Shown: positions 10,585 through 21,014 of the stretch, piece by piece
Numbering within the stretch: the stretch's first letter is position 1
Layout of the letters: each line of letters opens with the position of its first letter
Source of the DNA: Xanthostigma xanthostigma
Lineage: Eukaryota; Arthropoda; Insecta; Raphidioptera; Raphidiidae
Direction of reading: 5' to 3'
Assembly: GCA_963575645.1 (NCBI GenBank)
Contig: OY754464.1
Location: 2,480,001 to 2,544,000 of the forward strand
DNA length: 64,000 bases
The notes under the pieces: model-generated
What the model was told of the DNA's origin: nothing
Seen by the model: only the letters and a program-made list of their open reading frames with translations
Database searches by the model: none
Position numbers and translations under genes: made by a program

Positions 10585-11240
10585 TTTTTATAACTTTTTG
10601 TTCAGTAAATAATTCTATTTCATTAGTTCGTATACATTTACACCGACTGTCTGTACCACGTACCTTTCCAAAGCAGAAGTCGTTATTTCGTGTCGGAATC
10701 CGCCATGTTGTATTTTTATATATTTTCTGATTTTTCTCGTCATTATCATATTTATCGCTATCTATGTTCCAAATTTCAAAGCTCTAGCTCGACTGGAAGT
10801 ACCCTAAACTTATGATGATCGATCAGTCAATAATATCACACGATTAGACACGAGTAATCTTCTGTGAATTATGATATCAGTCAGTCAGTGAGTGAGTGCC
10901 TAAAATCGTGATTTTTGGACCATCGTACCTTGGAAACTATTCTACCTAGACGTATGAAATTCGGGATATAGCTTCTTCATGATAACCGTAGCTCCCCTGG
11001 AAAAAATGAGTATAGTATAACATTTCAGGGCTGGAAATTGTTCGTGTAAATATAGTCCACAGTGCTATGTGTGAACTCGGCCGGCGCATCCCGTGCGCTA
11101 TGATAATAAATGTCAACATAGTTATTTATTTCCGTCACTTGAGCTTTAAGTAAAAAGGGACATTTATTCTAATTATCCACAACAATCATGAAGCCTGTTC
11201 GACCAATAATTTCTATATAAAAACAATTTAGTCACTATTC
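10585..11240. other. no clear feature
   Basis: Contains short CAGTCAGTCAGTGAGTGAG simple sequence near 10881 and no credible frame. The phrase CTTGGAAACTATTCTACC resembles tails of insect dispersed repeats, but I found no second copy. Confidence 0.35.
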
Positions 11241-11280
11241 TTAGCCATCAATAATTGCTAATATTGAATTTACATTTAGC

Positions 11281-11542
11281 GAGTCCAGACCAAAAATTTC
11301 GACCCACTTTTTAAAAACAAAATTCACAGCGACCCAGTTCCGAGGCATTGAATTTTTCAGAATTACTTGACTAGCCGGAAAAGACATTTCAAAATATAGA
11401 TACTGCTTTTCTTTTTGTTTCATTTACTTTACAACAGCGCCCATCCTTTCCGAAAATATATATTCAAAATCTTTTCGCGATCCGGCAAAAATTGATTCGC
11501 GATCCATCAGTGGGTCACGACCCACAGTTTGGAAAACGCTGG
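11281..11542 (-). mobile_element. hAT-like element fragment with one clear terminus
   Basis: The right boundary read on the minus strand is CCAGCGTTTTCCAAACTG, then TGGGTCGTGACCCAC. This is the pattern of hAT-family ends (CAGTGGTTCCCAAAC, TGGGTCGCGACCC). The other end is not identifiable, so the start is arbitrary. The minus frame at 11241-11423 overlaps it but is not a recognisable transposase. Confidence 0.55.
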
Positions 11543-11609
11543 TCTAAACAGTAAACTAATTTTGATAAAGGTCACCAAACAATCATTTTTAACCATATAT
11601 TATATTTAA

Positions 11610-11976
11610 TAATTTACTATATGAATCATTGTCTATCTACTCAATGTGCGGTGAGTGAACGCAACAAAGCGTATCAAAAATATATCTCTTTCTTCGATGT
11701 AATTCCCTGATTTCTCCGACGATAGGATTGGTTGATGTACTTGCATTCAATCTGAATAAAGTATCTCTGTTTCAAAAACTTTGTCTTTTTCTATGACGTT
11801 AACATGGGCGTACCCAGCTTTTGGCCCAGGAGGAGGTAAATTAGAAATTTCTTAAGCCGGGTCCCCCGTGCTTGTTTTGTCCTCCTGGATACGCCAGTGC
11901 TTACGGCTTAAAAAAAAGACAGAAGTATATGTTTGTACCCTAATGGTTCTATTCCGATTTTATTCCTATGCTCAGT
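11610..11976 (+). repeat. repeat K, copy 1
   Basis: Nearly the same sequence as 40217-40577 in the same orientation: TTTACTATATGAATCATTG, CTTCGATGTAATTCCCTGA, AACATGGGCGTA, CCGGGTCCCCCGT and CTCCTGGATACGCCAGTG. Within it GGGCGTACCCAG (about 11809) and CTGGATACGCC (about 11885) are inverted, so a small hAT-like element may be part of the unit. Confidence 0.7.
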
Positions 11977-12844
11977 TTTTAACAAACGTATTGATCATAG
12001 ATTTACAAAATATAGAAACTTTTTTGTCAGATTTAAAATTTCCAAATTTTGAAACGGCATCAATTTTTAAGTACATAAAGTAAACCAATCGCGGTGCCAA
12101 ATCACTACCATTTTAATATTTAAAGTTCAAATTCCAAAATTTTTTGAAAATTTCTCACGATTTAGTCTCGAAATTCGCGAAAAGAAATTTATTAATTTCG
12201 TTTCAACAACAACATTATTGATGACAGATAATCCACAAAGATGATAAAAGATACGTTTTATTATAGACGCTCGACAAGGTCATTAGTGTCTCGAGATATA
12301 ATATTTTAAAGTAGGTACAAAGAAAAATATAAGTTGAATGTTGCGACGATTCATAAAAAGATTATATTCATGTTGGACCATCTATCATTTCTGAACGCCG
12401 CGTTCGGAATTTTCATTTAGCGGCATTATCGGCCATCACGCGAGACCGTCATCATGCAGAAATACTATATCATTGTATAGCAATTGTAAAACAAATATGA
12501 AACGTTACGTAATATATCATAGATAACTGTTGTACGGTTAAACGCGATTATTGCTACCTATTTTTCTCTTTACTAGATGCAAAAGATTTATTTAAAATGT
12601 AACAAAATAGTTGGCAAAATCAAAAGTGCAATCACGTAGATTTTCCACTGTATAATGAAAATTCAAAAAATAAATTAAACTTGAAAAAAATACATGAGAA
12701 ATACATATATAAATATATAAAAGGAATAATATATAAATATCGAGTGGAATAAAATCGAATAGAAAAAAAAATATAATGTATTAATTGTATATTTTGTTAA
12801 TATATTGTCTGAAAAATTGGTCGATAATTTTATTTATTGAATAA
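11977..12844. other. unassigned; one shared segment at its end
   Basis: AT-rich with no gene. Positions 12774-12842 (ATTTTGTTAATATATTGTC, then CGATAATTTTATTTATTG) match the right arm of the palindrome at 42199-42304, so a remnant of that element probably lies here next to the Helitron. Confidence 0.5.
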
Positions 12845-13197
12845 TCTATAAGTACTAATATATAAAGCTGAAGAGTTTGTTTGTTGTTTGGTTAAACGCG
12901 CTAATCTCAGAAACTACTGGTTCGAACTGATTTTTTTTTATTGGATAGCCCATTGATCGAGAAAGGCTATATATAGGCTATATAATATCACGCTACGACC
13001 AATAGGAGCGGAGCATCAATGAAAAATGTTGCAAAATATACCTAACTAAAAATTTGTCCGTCTGACAAAAACTTTTGAACGGCAACTCCGATCATTATAA
13101 AACAACATTCATCTCAGTAAACGAAGATAACGTGCGTACTCATGTCCCCCCCCCATTTATTCTTTTGTACCCGGGTGAAACCGGGCGGGATCGCTAG
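12845..13197 (+). mobile_element. Helitron family 1, full-length copy
   Basis: Starts TCTATAAGTACTAATATA and ends in CTAG at 13194-13197, flanked by A and T. Near the 3' end CCCGGGTGAAACCGGG forms the expected hairpin, followed by CGGGATCGCTAG. At 353 bp it is non-autonomous, with no replicase coding. Related copies: 728-827 plus 1346-1396, 31296-31490 and 33918-34266 (minus). Confidence 0.85.
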
Positions 13198-13557
13198 TAA
13201 AAAATAAAACTGTTTATAAAAAAGAATTTAAATAGGGTTCTGATCTTATAGTAAACAAAGTGAATTAAATATAAACTAAGGCGATCCGACCAAAATTGCG
13301 ATCTGTAGAGCTCGGACATACATACATCCGTACAGACCAACCGACAACTGCAGTTCGTCATTTTCAATTACAATTTTAGAAGTAATTATGAACTCGAGTC
13401 GATATAAAAATGGTTCTGATTTATAAAACAAAATCTCCTCTTTTAAAAAAGCTACAATTTGAATGGATTTCGTGTGAAATTAACTGAGATATAACTTCTT
13501 GTATGTACGAAAGTCAGCTTTGACGCTCAAAGCGATAATAGAGCACATACCGCTAGT
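13198..13557. other. no recognisable feature
   Basis: AT-rich and unassigned. The phrase GGTTCTGATCTTATA near 13234 recurs loosely as GGTTCTGATTTATAA near 13409, too short to call a repeat. Confidence 0.35.
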
Positions 13558-13711
13558 GAATTTTCAATAAATATTATCCCACAAGGGCCGAAAGTTTGAT
13601 ATCCTTGCACTGCACGTCATGATGCTCTCGGTTTCGCCTCGGGAATGGCGCGCAGTGCAAGCATATCAAACTTTCGGCCCTTGTGGTATAATATACTATT
13701 TATTGAAAATC
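13558..13711. repeat. inverted repeat with strongly conserved arms
   Basis: The left arm (13561-13613) has TTTTCAATAAATA, CCACAAGGGCCGAAAG, TTTGATAT and CTTGCACTGC. The right arm (13651-13711) is its complement with few changes. The loop of about 37 bp contains CTCTCGGTTTCGCCTCGGG. The arms are unusually well matched for this window. No second copy seen, so element or host hairpin is open. Confidence 0.75.
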
Positions 13712-14147
13712 AAAAACGTCACAGTAAAATATAAAACTACACGTGAAATTACATAAAATTCATTTATTCTATTTTGTCTTTTAACTCTTACACAGTCGCA
13801 ATAAATAAAAAAAAGTAAGAACGTCGTTTTGCAGCGAGTTCGCGTCTCGTTTTGATTAAAAACTACTTATTTCAATAATAAATCAAACACTAAAAATGTG
13901 TGTTCAAAGATTTTATGTGGAAATATTTCTTTCAATCGACAGTCATCTTCGGCATCCATGCTATATTTACGACTGTGTGTTGTGTTTGAAATTCTCAAAC
14001 TTTTGTTGTCTTCAACACGATATAATATATTTTTTTACTTTTCCACAAACGAAGCCTTGTGTGATCGCGCAAAAGTTCGATTGTGAATTTTTTTTTCCTT
14101 AATCCAAAAACTTTTTGATAAAAACTTCTTTAGGCGCGACTCAGATC
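13712..14147. other. no clear gene; motif next to the array
   Basis: Overlapping frames at 13896-14102 and 13898-14086 look like chance. AACTTCTTTAGGCGCGAC near 14123 resembles the TIR of the element at 50285, and may be one end of an element that contains the tandem array. Confidence 0.4.
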
Positions 14148-14159
14148 TTTTTTTCGGAC

Positions 14160-14815
14160 GGAAGCAATCGGACTGAAGTTTCCGCTATTTGAAAAACATC
14201 GACTGACAGATGACGAAACACAGCTACGGACGCAATCCAGTTGTGTGATCGGTTTCCGCTATTTACTCATCGACTCACAGCTATCGGAACGAAAGGTGAA
14301 ACACAACTACGGGCGCAATCCAATTGTGTGATCGGTTTCCGCTATTTACTCGATGGACTGACAGCTGTCGGAACGAAAGATGAAACACAGCTACGGACGC
14401 AATCCAATTGTGTGATTGGTTTCCGCTATTTACTCATTGACTGACAGCTATCGGAACGAAAGGTGAAACACAGCTACAGACGCAATCCAATTATGTGATC
14501 GGTTTCCGCTATTTACTCATCTACTGACAGCTGTCGGAACGAAAGTTGAAACACAGCTACGGACGCAATCCAATTGTGATCGGTTCCCGCTATTTACTCA
14601 TCTACTGACAGCTGTCGGAACGAAAGGTGAAACACAGCTACGGACGCAATCCAATTGTGTGATCGTTTTACGCTATTTATTCATCAACCCTGACAGATGG
14701 CGAAACGAAAAATGAAACACAGCTACGAACGCAAACCAATTTTGTGATCGGTCTCCGGTGTTTAAAGGCATCGAATGACAGATGGCGGCTGCATCGACTG
14801 ACATAGCTACGGACG
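14160..14815 (+). repeat. 83-bp tandem array, about 7-8 units
   Basis: The phrase GGTTTCCGCTATTTACTCA, followed by GACAGCTGTCGGAACGAAA and CACAGCTACGGACGCAATCC, repeats at about 14251, 14334, 14418, 14501 and 14582, then decays at 14665 and 14751. Spacings are 83, 84, 83, 81, 83 and 86 bp. The 67-codon frame 14241-14444 is a translation of three units; the period is not a multiple of three across the array, so it does not encode a repeat protein. Confidence 0.9.
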
Positions 14816-15553
14816 CAAACAAAATAAGCACAGCCAATGCAATTTAATTTACGAGTAATTTAATTTGTATGTGAATATTTCTCCAAAAAGTGAGAGTGCA
14901 AAAACAAATTAAAAGAAGTTTTACTTCAAGCGCGCGTAAAGGAAACACACACTCATTTTCTTTTTATATTGTTTGTCTTTAGGTCTGTTTGTCAACCCAC
15001 TTTTGATCAAATTTTGTATGTGTGTTCTAGCTCAAAGATCGGAGAATGACCCCCTAAAATCGGTAAAAACTCGAAAACAGTTCTATCGGGAGAAAAGTAA
15101 TTAATTGGTCCTAAGTACGATGGGTTTTTATTGAGAATTGTGTTGACCGTTTTATTTTTAAAAGGTACGCTGTCGTTGAAGTTTTAGTTTTTTATAAAAA
15201 TTGTTTGAGATTCACAGTACCGCGAAGCTTATATACATTTGTATAATATCTAACAAGGAAAAGAAAATATATGTCTTTGAAACGTGAGTATTTTATTTAA
15301 CAAAGTCATCGATTATATGCGAACATTTCAAAAATACGAAACAACAAAATATTAAATATAGAACGATATTTTCAATTTTACCATTCCAATTTAACAAATG
15401 GGAATTGTACTAATTTAAAAAAATAAAAATATTGCACATCAAATTTTTTTTAAATAGGTGCATTGTAAACTCTATATAGCGACACTAAAGGGCTTGTGGC
15501 GTTATTGAAAGTGGTCGTTAAACGGGGGGAAGACATTGCAACGAAAATACGAT
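14816..15553. other. unassigned, with GAAGTTTTACTTC motif
   Basis: AGAAGTTTTACTTCAAGCGC at 14915-14934 faces AACTTCTTTAGGCGCG at 14123. These could be the two ends of an element of about 0.8 kb whose interior became the 83-bp array. Otherwise nothing recognisable. Confidence 0.4.
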
Positions 15554-15825
15554 GGGGGGGCATTCAACTATTACGTAAGTAGAATTTTAGTCATTTTTGA
15601 CCCTGCCCTTGTCAGCAAAAGTAAGCAAAGCTCTTACCCCCCTTCTGTGCTTACGTAAACATTGGTATATATTTTTTAAAATCTGTTCAAGTTTCTTTAT
15701 TGTTATAAATAAATATTGCTGACGTCATCAACATCTAGACCCCCCGTCCCCCATGCCATCAAAAATAAGCTAAGAAAAGGCCCCCTCCCCCCTTTGGTGC
15801 TTAATTAATACTTGAATGGCCCCTG
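15554..15825. mobile_element. short TIR element with G-rich ends
   Basis: The left end GGGGGGGCATTCAACTATTA faces the right end TTAATACTTGAATGGCCCC as an imperfect inverted repeat. The interior is rich in C runs (CTTACCCCCCTTC, GACCCCCCGTCCCCC). A decayed relative of one end (ACGTAATTACTGAACGTCCC) lies at 26965-26985. Non-coding. Confidence 0.6.
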
Positions 15826-16335
15826 GCAATCTACAAATTCGGACGAAGCCAGACCTAGCCGTTAGTTTTTTTTTTATAGAAACGTTTAATTGAAAACAGT
15901 AGAAGCGCTGTTTTCAAAGATGCCTTACATCTGACGGTAAACTAAGATGTAAGAAAATCCTTGAAGACGTTATTTTTACCAATTATATTCTCAATAATAC
16001 TCAGCGAAGATTGAGGCCATTGTGGAATGAAAAATATAGCGAATCTAAAAAATCAAGAGCACTTGAAATGTTGCTCTTCAAGCCGGGAAAGAAAATTGTC
16101 AACACGTAGCTGTAATAATTTTAATGTTTCTTTATGTAGACGTAGACCAAAACCTTACATTTTCTTGTCAAGTCTGACAGAAAATTTATACATTTCTATA
16201 ATAAGTACAGTTCCAGTAAGTTGTCGTCAGTACAGTATCTAATAAAAACATTATTTTCTATCGTTGAATATGTCTATAATTTTAAATAAATTTATTGTGC
16301 AGAAAAATACTTATAAACACGAAAGAGATAAATTA
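15826..16335. other. no recognisable feature
   Basis: The 71-codon frame at 16027-16242 has no family signature and typical AT-rich composition. No copies elsewhere in the window. Confidence 0.35.
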
Positions 16336-17105
16336 TTACAATTCCAACCCACAAGTAAGGAATGGTACTAGTTAAGGTAAAAAATCGCTTTTCAAAATTT
16401 TACAATATCTTTTCGTTTTGAGGTCCCCCGAATCCAAAAAACATATTTTTGAAAAAACTCTATGCGTCTGTTTGTCTGTGAGCACGATACAGGTCGAACG
16501 GTGAACGTATTGAAACCAAATTTTAGGAGGATGTTTGATATGCAAATATGAAGAGCCTTATTGTTTTTGCAGGGGAAAATCGGAGCATGCGCAAAAGAGA
16601 TATATGCTATAACGGTGTTTTTTTTATATAATAATGGTATACTTTTCATAACGGCTTATTATTCTATTTATTTTTCAAGAAGTTTTGTTAATAAATTTTT
16701 TTCTAAACTTTATAGTTTCGTAAAAATTTTGAAAATAAAAAAAATCAGCTGTTTTGTTTTGTAGATCTGTCAGAAGTAAACTAGTTAAGCATGCTTTGAT
16801 TGATTTTGACATGACGTGGAACATATTATATAGGTAACCATGGCAATGAATAGCAAATATCATATTGAATACTAGCCATTACTCGTGTCACTTCACGCGA
16901 TATCAGAAATTTTATTTTCTTTATTATACTATAATATGAATTGTCAACATTTTGATGTTGGGATGGTCCCGTCGCCCAATTGGCTGAAATTTTTATATAG
17001 GAATGAATGCATTAATATAATCACAACCTTAACCACAATATGCTTTCACCTATTACTGTCTCATCGCATCGCGTGTGAAGCCGCGGGTAGCCGGTAGTTG
17101 ACAAT
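16336..17105. repeat. dispersed Family C, copy 1
   Basis: Shares the order ACAATTCCAACCCACAAGT, GAGGTCCCCCGAATCC, CTGTTTGTCTGTGAGCACG, GATATGCAAATATGAAGAGC, GCATGCGCAAAAGAG, ATACTAGCCATTAC and GGTCCCGTCGCCCAATTGG with copies at 21015-21690 and 32413-33085. The junction ATACTAGCCATTAC at about 16870 looks like the minus-strand 3' end of a Helitron (CTAGT), so the unit may be Helitron-related. Open frames on both strands are not conserved. Confidence 0.65.
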
Positions 17106-17384
17106 ATTTTGACAGCTTACGTCATTGCTTATGTTCGTTTTATATATCGGACTTATAATATATTCGTTCAATTTGTTTATTCAGAATATTTCATACAACA
17201 TTAATGTGCAAAATAAAATAAAACATGCATAGAAGCTGATGAGTAAATATTATCGTCTCTTGCTGTAAGAATTTCGTTTCCGGTCTTTTATTTATATTCA
17301 AAGTACTTGCATACGCTATACACTGCCATCGTATATCTAAAGGCCGTCGCGGCTTGTTTACCGTTGTAAGGCACATAGCAATCA
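17106..17384. other. no recognisable feature
   Basis: Unassigned; the minus frame at 17191-17385 has no signature. Confidence 0.35.
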
Positions 17385-17458
17385 CTTTTCTATGGCTCAG
17401 TTGGTTAGAGCGTCATGCCAATAACGCGACAGTCGCGGGTTCGATCCCCCATGGGATA
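17385..17458 (+). pseudogene. tRNA-Ile(AAT)-like sequence, decayed
   Basis: The A box TGGCTCAGTTGGTTAGAGCG and B box GGGTTCGATCCC are intact and properly spaced. The anticodon loop reads CCAATAA, giving AAT for isoleucine, but position 33 is C where tRNAs have T. The anticodon stem has one A-C mismatch, the T stem is broken (GCGGG against CCCCC), and the 5' side (CTTTTCTA) does not pair with the 3' side (TGGGATA). Most likely a tRNA pseudogene. Pol III could still recognise the boxes, but a functional tRNA is unlikely. Confidence 0.75.
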
Positions 17459-18056
17459 TATGTTTTTATTTTTTTAGGATGTATTTTTGTTTTTTTTTTT
17501 TACTAAAAATAATCAAAGAAATAGAAAAAAATTTAATATACCACATTTTTAAAGCGAACTAGAAAGTATAAAATAATTTCTTTACAGACAGATTTTTAAC
17601 TTGTAGCTAGTCTAAAAATATTTTACATGTTGAAATGTGAACTGTTTTATTCATCTACTTTAAACACATTTAAACTTTCGAGTAAAGTAGTTAAAAGTAG
17701 TTGAAACGATGCGATGGAATTTTTTATCAGAAAATAATTCTAAGAAAATGCAATAAGAACATCAACTCGTAACTATCTCAGGGTAAATGATGGTGTTCAA
17801 AGGCATGTTTAAATACTGCATCAGTGGTATCAAACTGGCGGACCGCTGGTCGAAACTTTTTTTTGTGAAGTGAAACTTCTTTTGTTGACGATTTTATTAT
17901 TTCAGGATTAGGATATGGTTACTTGGAATTTATTGCCGTAGCTAGAGAAAATGCTATTATGACATTCTTTTGTGAATTTGTATTTTTGAGTGTAACGAAA
18001 TTTGTGTCACGAAATTGTAACCCTATATAAACAATAATTCTCACCAAGCATCTGTA
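17459..18056. other. unassigned; possible hAT end at 17822
   Basis: T-rich after the tRNA-like sequence (a Pol III stop would be met within 30 bp). CAGTGGTATCAAACTGGCGG at 17822 fits a hAT left end, and GGGGTTGAGATCCGCTG ends near 19272 like a right end. The flanking 8 bp do not match, so I do not join them. Confidence 0.4.
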
Positions 18057-18482
18057 AAGGCCACTGCACACGAGGCTAGAAACGCTGCTAGATTCCTTGC
18101 TAGATTTGCTTACTAGTTTTCTAGTGCTGGTTTTCTTGATTGCTGTTAATTGCTCGCTTCACACGAGACTATTTGTCAAGTTTGTTTTGTGGATAGATCT
18201 GGTGCGCGCGCAGTGACAGTTCGAATATAAACACAGAGCAAAACGTGTCTGTTGTCTGGCAGAATGACGCCATGTGGGCGTTTGTCAAGTGCCCACGTGA
18301 AGATACTGCTTCCTGATTGGTTCTTGCTCATGCCTAGCCGCAAATCTAGCAGGGAAAATAGCCCTGTTCTAATTTTAAAACCTATCTTCTGAGCTAGCAG
18401 GCGAGCCCGCAGTGACGTCATTTCCAGCTTCGTACCCAGCCTACCGGCAGCGTTTCTAGCAACCGACAGGTGCGTGCAACCA
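18057..18482 (-). mobile_element. MITE family M3, copy 2 (inverted)
   Basis: Reads as the reverse complement of 43331-43773: AAGGCCACTGCACACGAGG, TAGATTCCTTGCTAGATTTG, CAGGCGAGCCCGCAGTGACG and CGTACCCAGCCTACCGG. Its inner right part matches well but the last bases are diverged. The minus frame at 18176-18421 lies inside it and is not a gene. Confidence 0.75.
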
Positions 18483-18627
18483 TTTGTTTTTTTTTAAGGA
18501 TTGCAAATCATACGATAAATTTTTGTTTAATAATCCTATTATATATTTAACAAAAATTATTTAAAAAAATATATGAATAATTTTTCAAGTTATTTCAGTT
18601 ATTTATTATTTGCAGTATAGACCTGCG

Positions 18628-19106
18628 AAAAAAATTTAAAATGTGCTATACGAGAACTTTATAGGTACAGAAGTGAAACTTCTATGTGGAAAAGTGGAAA
18701 AAAGAAAAGAAGTAAAGTGGACAATAGTGAAAAAAAGATAAGAAGTCCATTGAACATGTGGAAAAAAAATCCAATAGACAAGTGGAAAAGAAGTAAGAGA
18801 ATTAAGAAGAAAAGATTCATAATGAATTTTTATCATTTAACTCAAAGTTTCACGTTCAGATTAACTTGTGCAGACGAAATATTTGAACGTGAAACTATGA
18901 GTAAAATGATAAAAATTAATTATGAATCTTTTCTTTTTACTCTTACTTCTTTTCCATTTGTCTATTGGATTTTTTTTCCACTTGTTCAATGGGCTTCTTA
19001 TCTTTTTTTCACTAGTCCATTTAACTTCTTTTCTTTTTTCCACTTGTCCACATAGAAGTTTCACTTCTGTAATGTGTTCTCGTAACACATTTTTAATTTT
19101 TTTGTT
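18628..19106. mobile_element. large foldback element with purine-rich arms
   Basis: Two arms of roughly 230 bp are inverted copies. The ends are AAAAATTTAAAATGTG and CACATTTTTAATTTTT, with ACAGAAGTGAAACTTCTATG and ATAGAAGTTTCACTTCTGT next inside. The left arm is almost all A and G on the plus strand (GTGGAAAAAAGAAAAGAAG) and the right arm the mirror pyrimidine version. The frames at 18684-19055 plus and 18861-19088 minus are the same arms read on opposite strands, hence their similar Lys/Trp-rich peptides; neither is a gene. Confidence 0.85.
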
Positions 19107-19740
19107 TCTTTCGATCTGTTAAAATAGACCAACAAATAACAACACGATAACTTGTCATAATTACCGTATTTAATTTCGGCTGTAATTTACAGTTTTAAAA
19201 TGTCACGAGCCCTCGAATATCATTCACGCCTTCCGAGGGGAGTGCGCCCTCCCCCGGGGTTGAGATCCGCTGATTAACACTGCGTCGACAGTGCATCGAC
19301 ATGCATAATTATTATGTAAGCACAATGAAATCGATCTACACCAAATATTAGCTTTAGTGCTCTCCATATTTTGAACACCCGAAGCAATAGAAATGGTAGC
19401 AGTTAATTATATAGTGATGACAAAATAAAAGTAATAGTCATTTTGGAACAGTTACGTGAAAAGGACAAGTTCAGAAAATAACACTTTTCAGTAACTGTAT
19501 ATGCTGTACATTACTGACAGTTCTTAAATCACAGGCTATCTATTAAAGAGCGGTTTTTTACGAGCGAACTTTTTCAGAACAGATTCTTAAAAAAAAACAG
19601 TTCTTAAAAAAACTCTTTTGAAGAACTGGTTCCCAAAAAGCTGATTATTAAAGATCGCGTTCATGAACATACTCCTAAAAATCAGTGCTGAAAGACCAGG
19701 TTTTTAAAGAATTTTTAAAGAACTGCAGGTACATAAGAAT
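19107..19740. other. unassigned, with CAGTTCTTAAA-like cluster
   Basis: From about 19519 to 19730 CAGTTCTTAAA, AACTCTTTTGAAGAACTGG and AAAGAACTGCAGG-like words recur in both orientations, suggesting a decayed foldback. No coding. Confidence 0.4.
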
Positions 19741-20290
19741 GAATTATAATAATAATAATAATAATACGTTTTATTTCATATATGACTACAGAGCCGTGAA
19801 ATAAGTCAAAAATTGGTACAAATTTCTATAATATATATTTTTTCAGATCATAATTTGTCTGGGCTATTAAAAATGTTTTTAATTCTTTTTTAAAAGTTCC
19901 TGCATTCCGAATAGATTTTACATTTTGGGGGATAGTATTGTGTATCCGTATTATAGCGTTGCGTACACCCCTGTACGCTACAGCAAGAGTCGTGTTTTCA
20001 GTCTTGAAATCATTTCTGTGTCTTGTCTCATACTTGTGGTCAATTATATGATTCGCAAATAAATGCGGATGAGATCGAAAGAATTTCATACATTCTAATA
20101 TATATAAATCGTAGACTGTAAGTAGATTTAAATGTTTAAAAATGTTGCGACAGCTAGTACGGGGAGGTACGCCCGCCATAATACGGATACACCGCTTTTG
20201 AATAATAAAATTTTTTTGGCATGGGAGGAATTCCCCCAGAACACCAAACCAAACTGTAAAATATGTATCTGTCCACCGGGACAGACACAC
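19741..20290 (-). mobile_element. 5'-truncated LINE, ORF2 C-terminal end
   Basis: The minus-strand frame 20290-19826 (154 codons) matches the region after the reverse-transcriptase core of Jockey/CR1-type LINEs: IIQKRCIRIMAG, VPPRTSCRNIFKHLNLLTVY, LYILECMKF and a C-terminal GTFKKELKTFLI. Downstream, GAAATAAAACG is a likely poly(A) signal, followed by an (ATT)n tail (plus strand AAT repeats 19746-19765). The catalytic YXDD part is absent: the copy is truncated at its 5' side near 20285, as is usual for LINEs. The start codon is only the frame start, not a true gene start. Not active. Confidence 0.82.
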
Positions 20291-20924
20291 AAGAAAGCGG
20301 GTTACATAAAACGTAGTAAAAAATTGGTCAAACGCAAGCTATTTGCAATATTAGTGTTTCCCAAATTTTGGTTCTGGAATTATACAAAAAAAAACGATTA
20401 ATTGTTTATAACAATTGAATGCGCTAGAATTTTTCAACTATGATATTTTTGTTTTCTGGCTTTTCCGTGGATGGATTTTTTTAATGTTTTTTATTAAGAA
20501 ATATATTATTTTCGTTAGGTTTCAATAAAAATAAATTAGTCATGTAGAATAAAATAAAAATTTACTTACGAATTATGGAAATAATTTAACTGGGTGGACA
20601 TACCTGAAAAAAAAATCGAAGTTAAATAACACATAATCAATGGAAAATTATATTAAAAGCTCTATTATTCAGATGTAATTTTCATACAACTATAATCTAA
20701 ATAGGAAAATATATTGAATAAATAACATGTTATTTGAAGCTCTACAGTACCTATACATAATTGGAGCAACAAAAAAAATCCCATTTATATAAATTATGGT
20801 CGCACACGAACAGCAGCTGTCTTTACTGTATTTTTTATTTTACTATTTATTATACTCATTATTACACTATAAGTTAATCACGATAACGATATATTAGAAT
20901 TAATTATTTTTTGCACCCCCCTGT
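20291..20924. other. no recognisable feature
   Basis: The plus frame 20132-20401 partly overlaps the LINE on the other strand. The rest is very AT-rich without copies in this window. Confidence 0.35.
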
Positions 20925-21005
20925 ATGCATGACATGTAAACCAGCTCATTCCGCACTAGTGCAATAAAGTAATACTAAACCAGTCGCACTATACCATAGT
21001 AAATT
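20925..21005 (+). repeat. Family I fragment
   Basis: GCATGACATGTAAACC, then CCGCACTAGTGCAATAAAGTA, matches 27370-27450 and more weakly 60140-60190. It lies directly before a Family C copy. Confidence 0.5.
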
Positions 21006-21014
21006 ATATATTAT

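Noticed and set aside
14241-14444. repeat protein encoded by the 83-bp array
   Set aside because: The unit is not a multiple of three across the array and the frame breaks after three units.
14160-14815. CRISPR array
   Set aside because: Units are directly abutting 83-bp repeats without variable spacers, and the DNA is eukaryotic.
18684-19088. Lys-rich 123-codon frame and its minus-strand partner
   Set aside because: They are the two arms of one foldback read on opposite strands.
17822-19272. one large hAT element containing M3 copy 2 and the foldback
   Set aside because: The two ends fit hAT style, but the adjoining 8-mers TACTGCAT and ATTAACAC do not match, so joining them is not justified.
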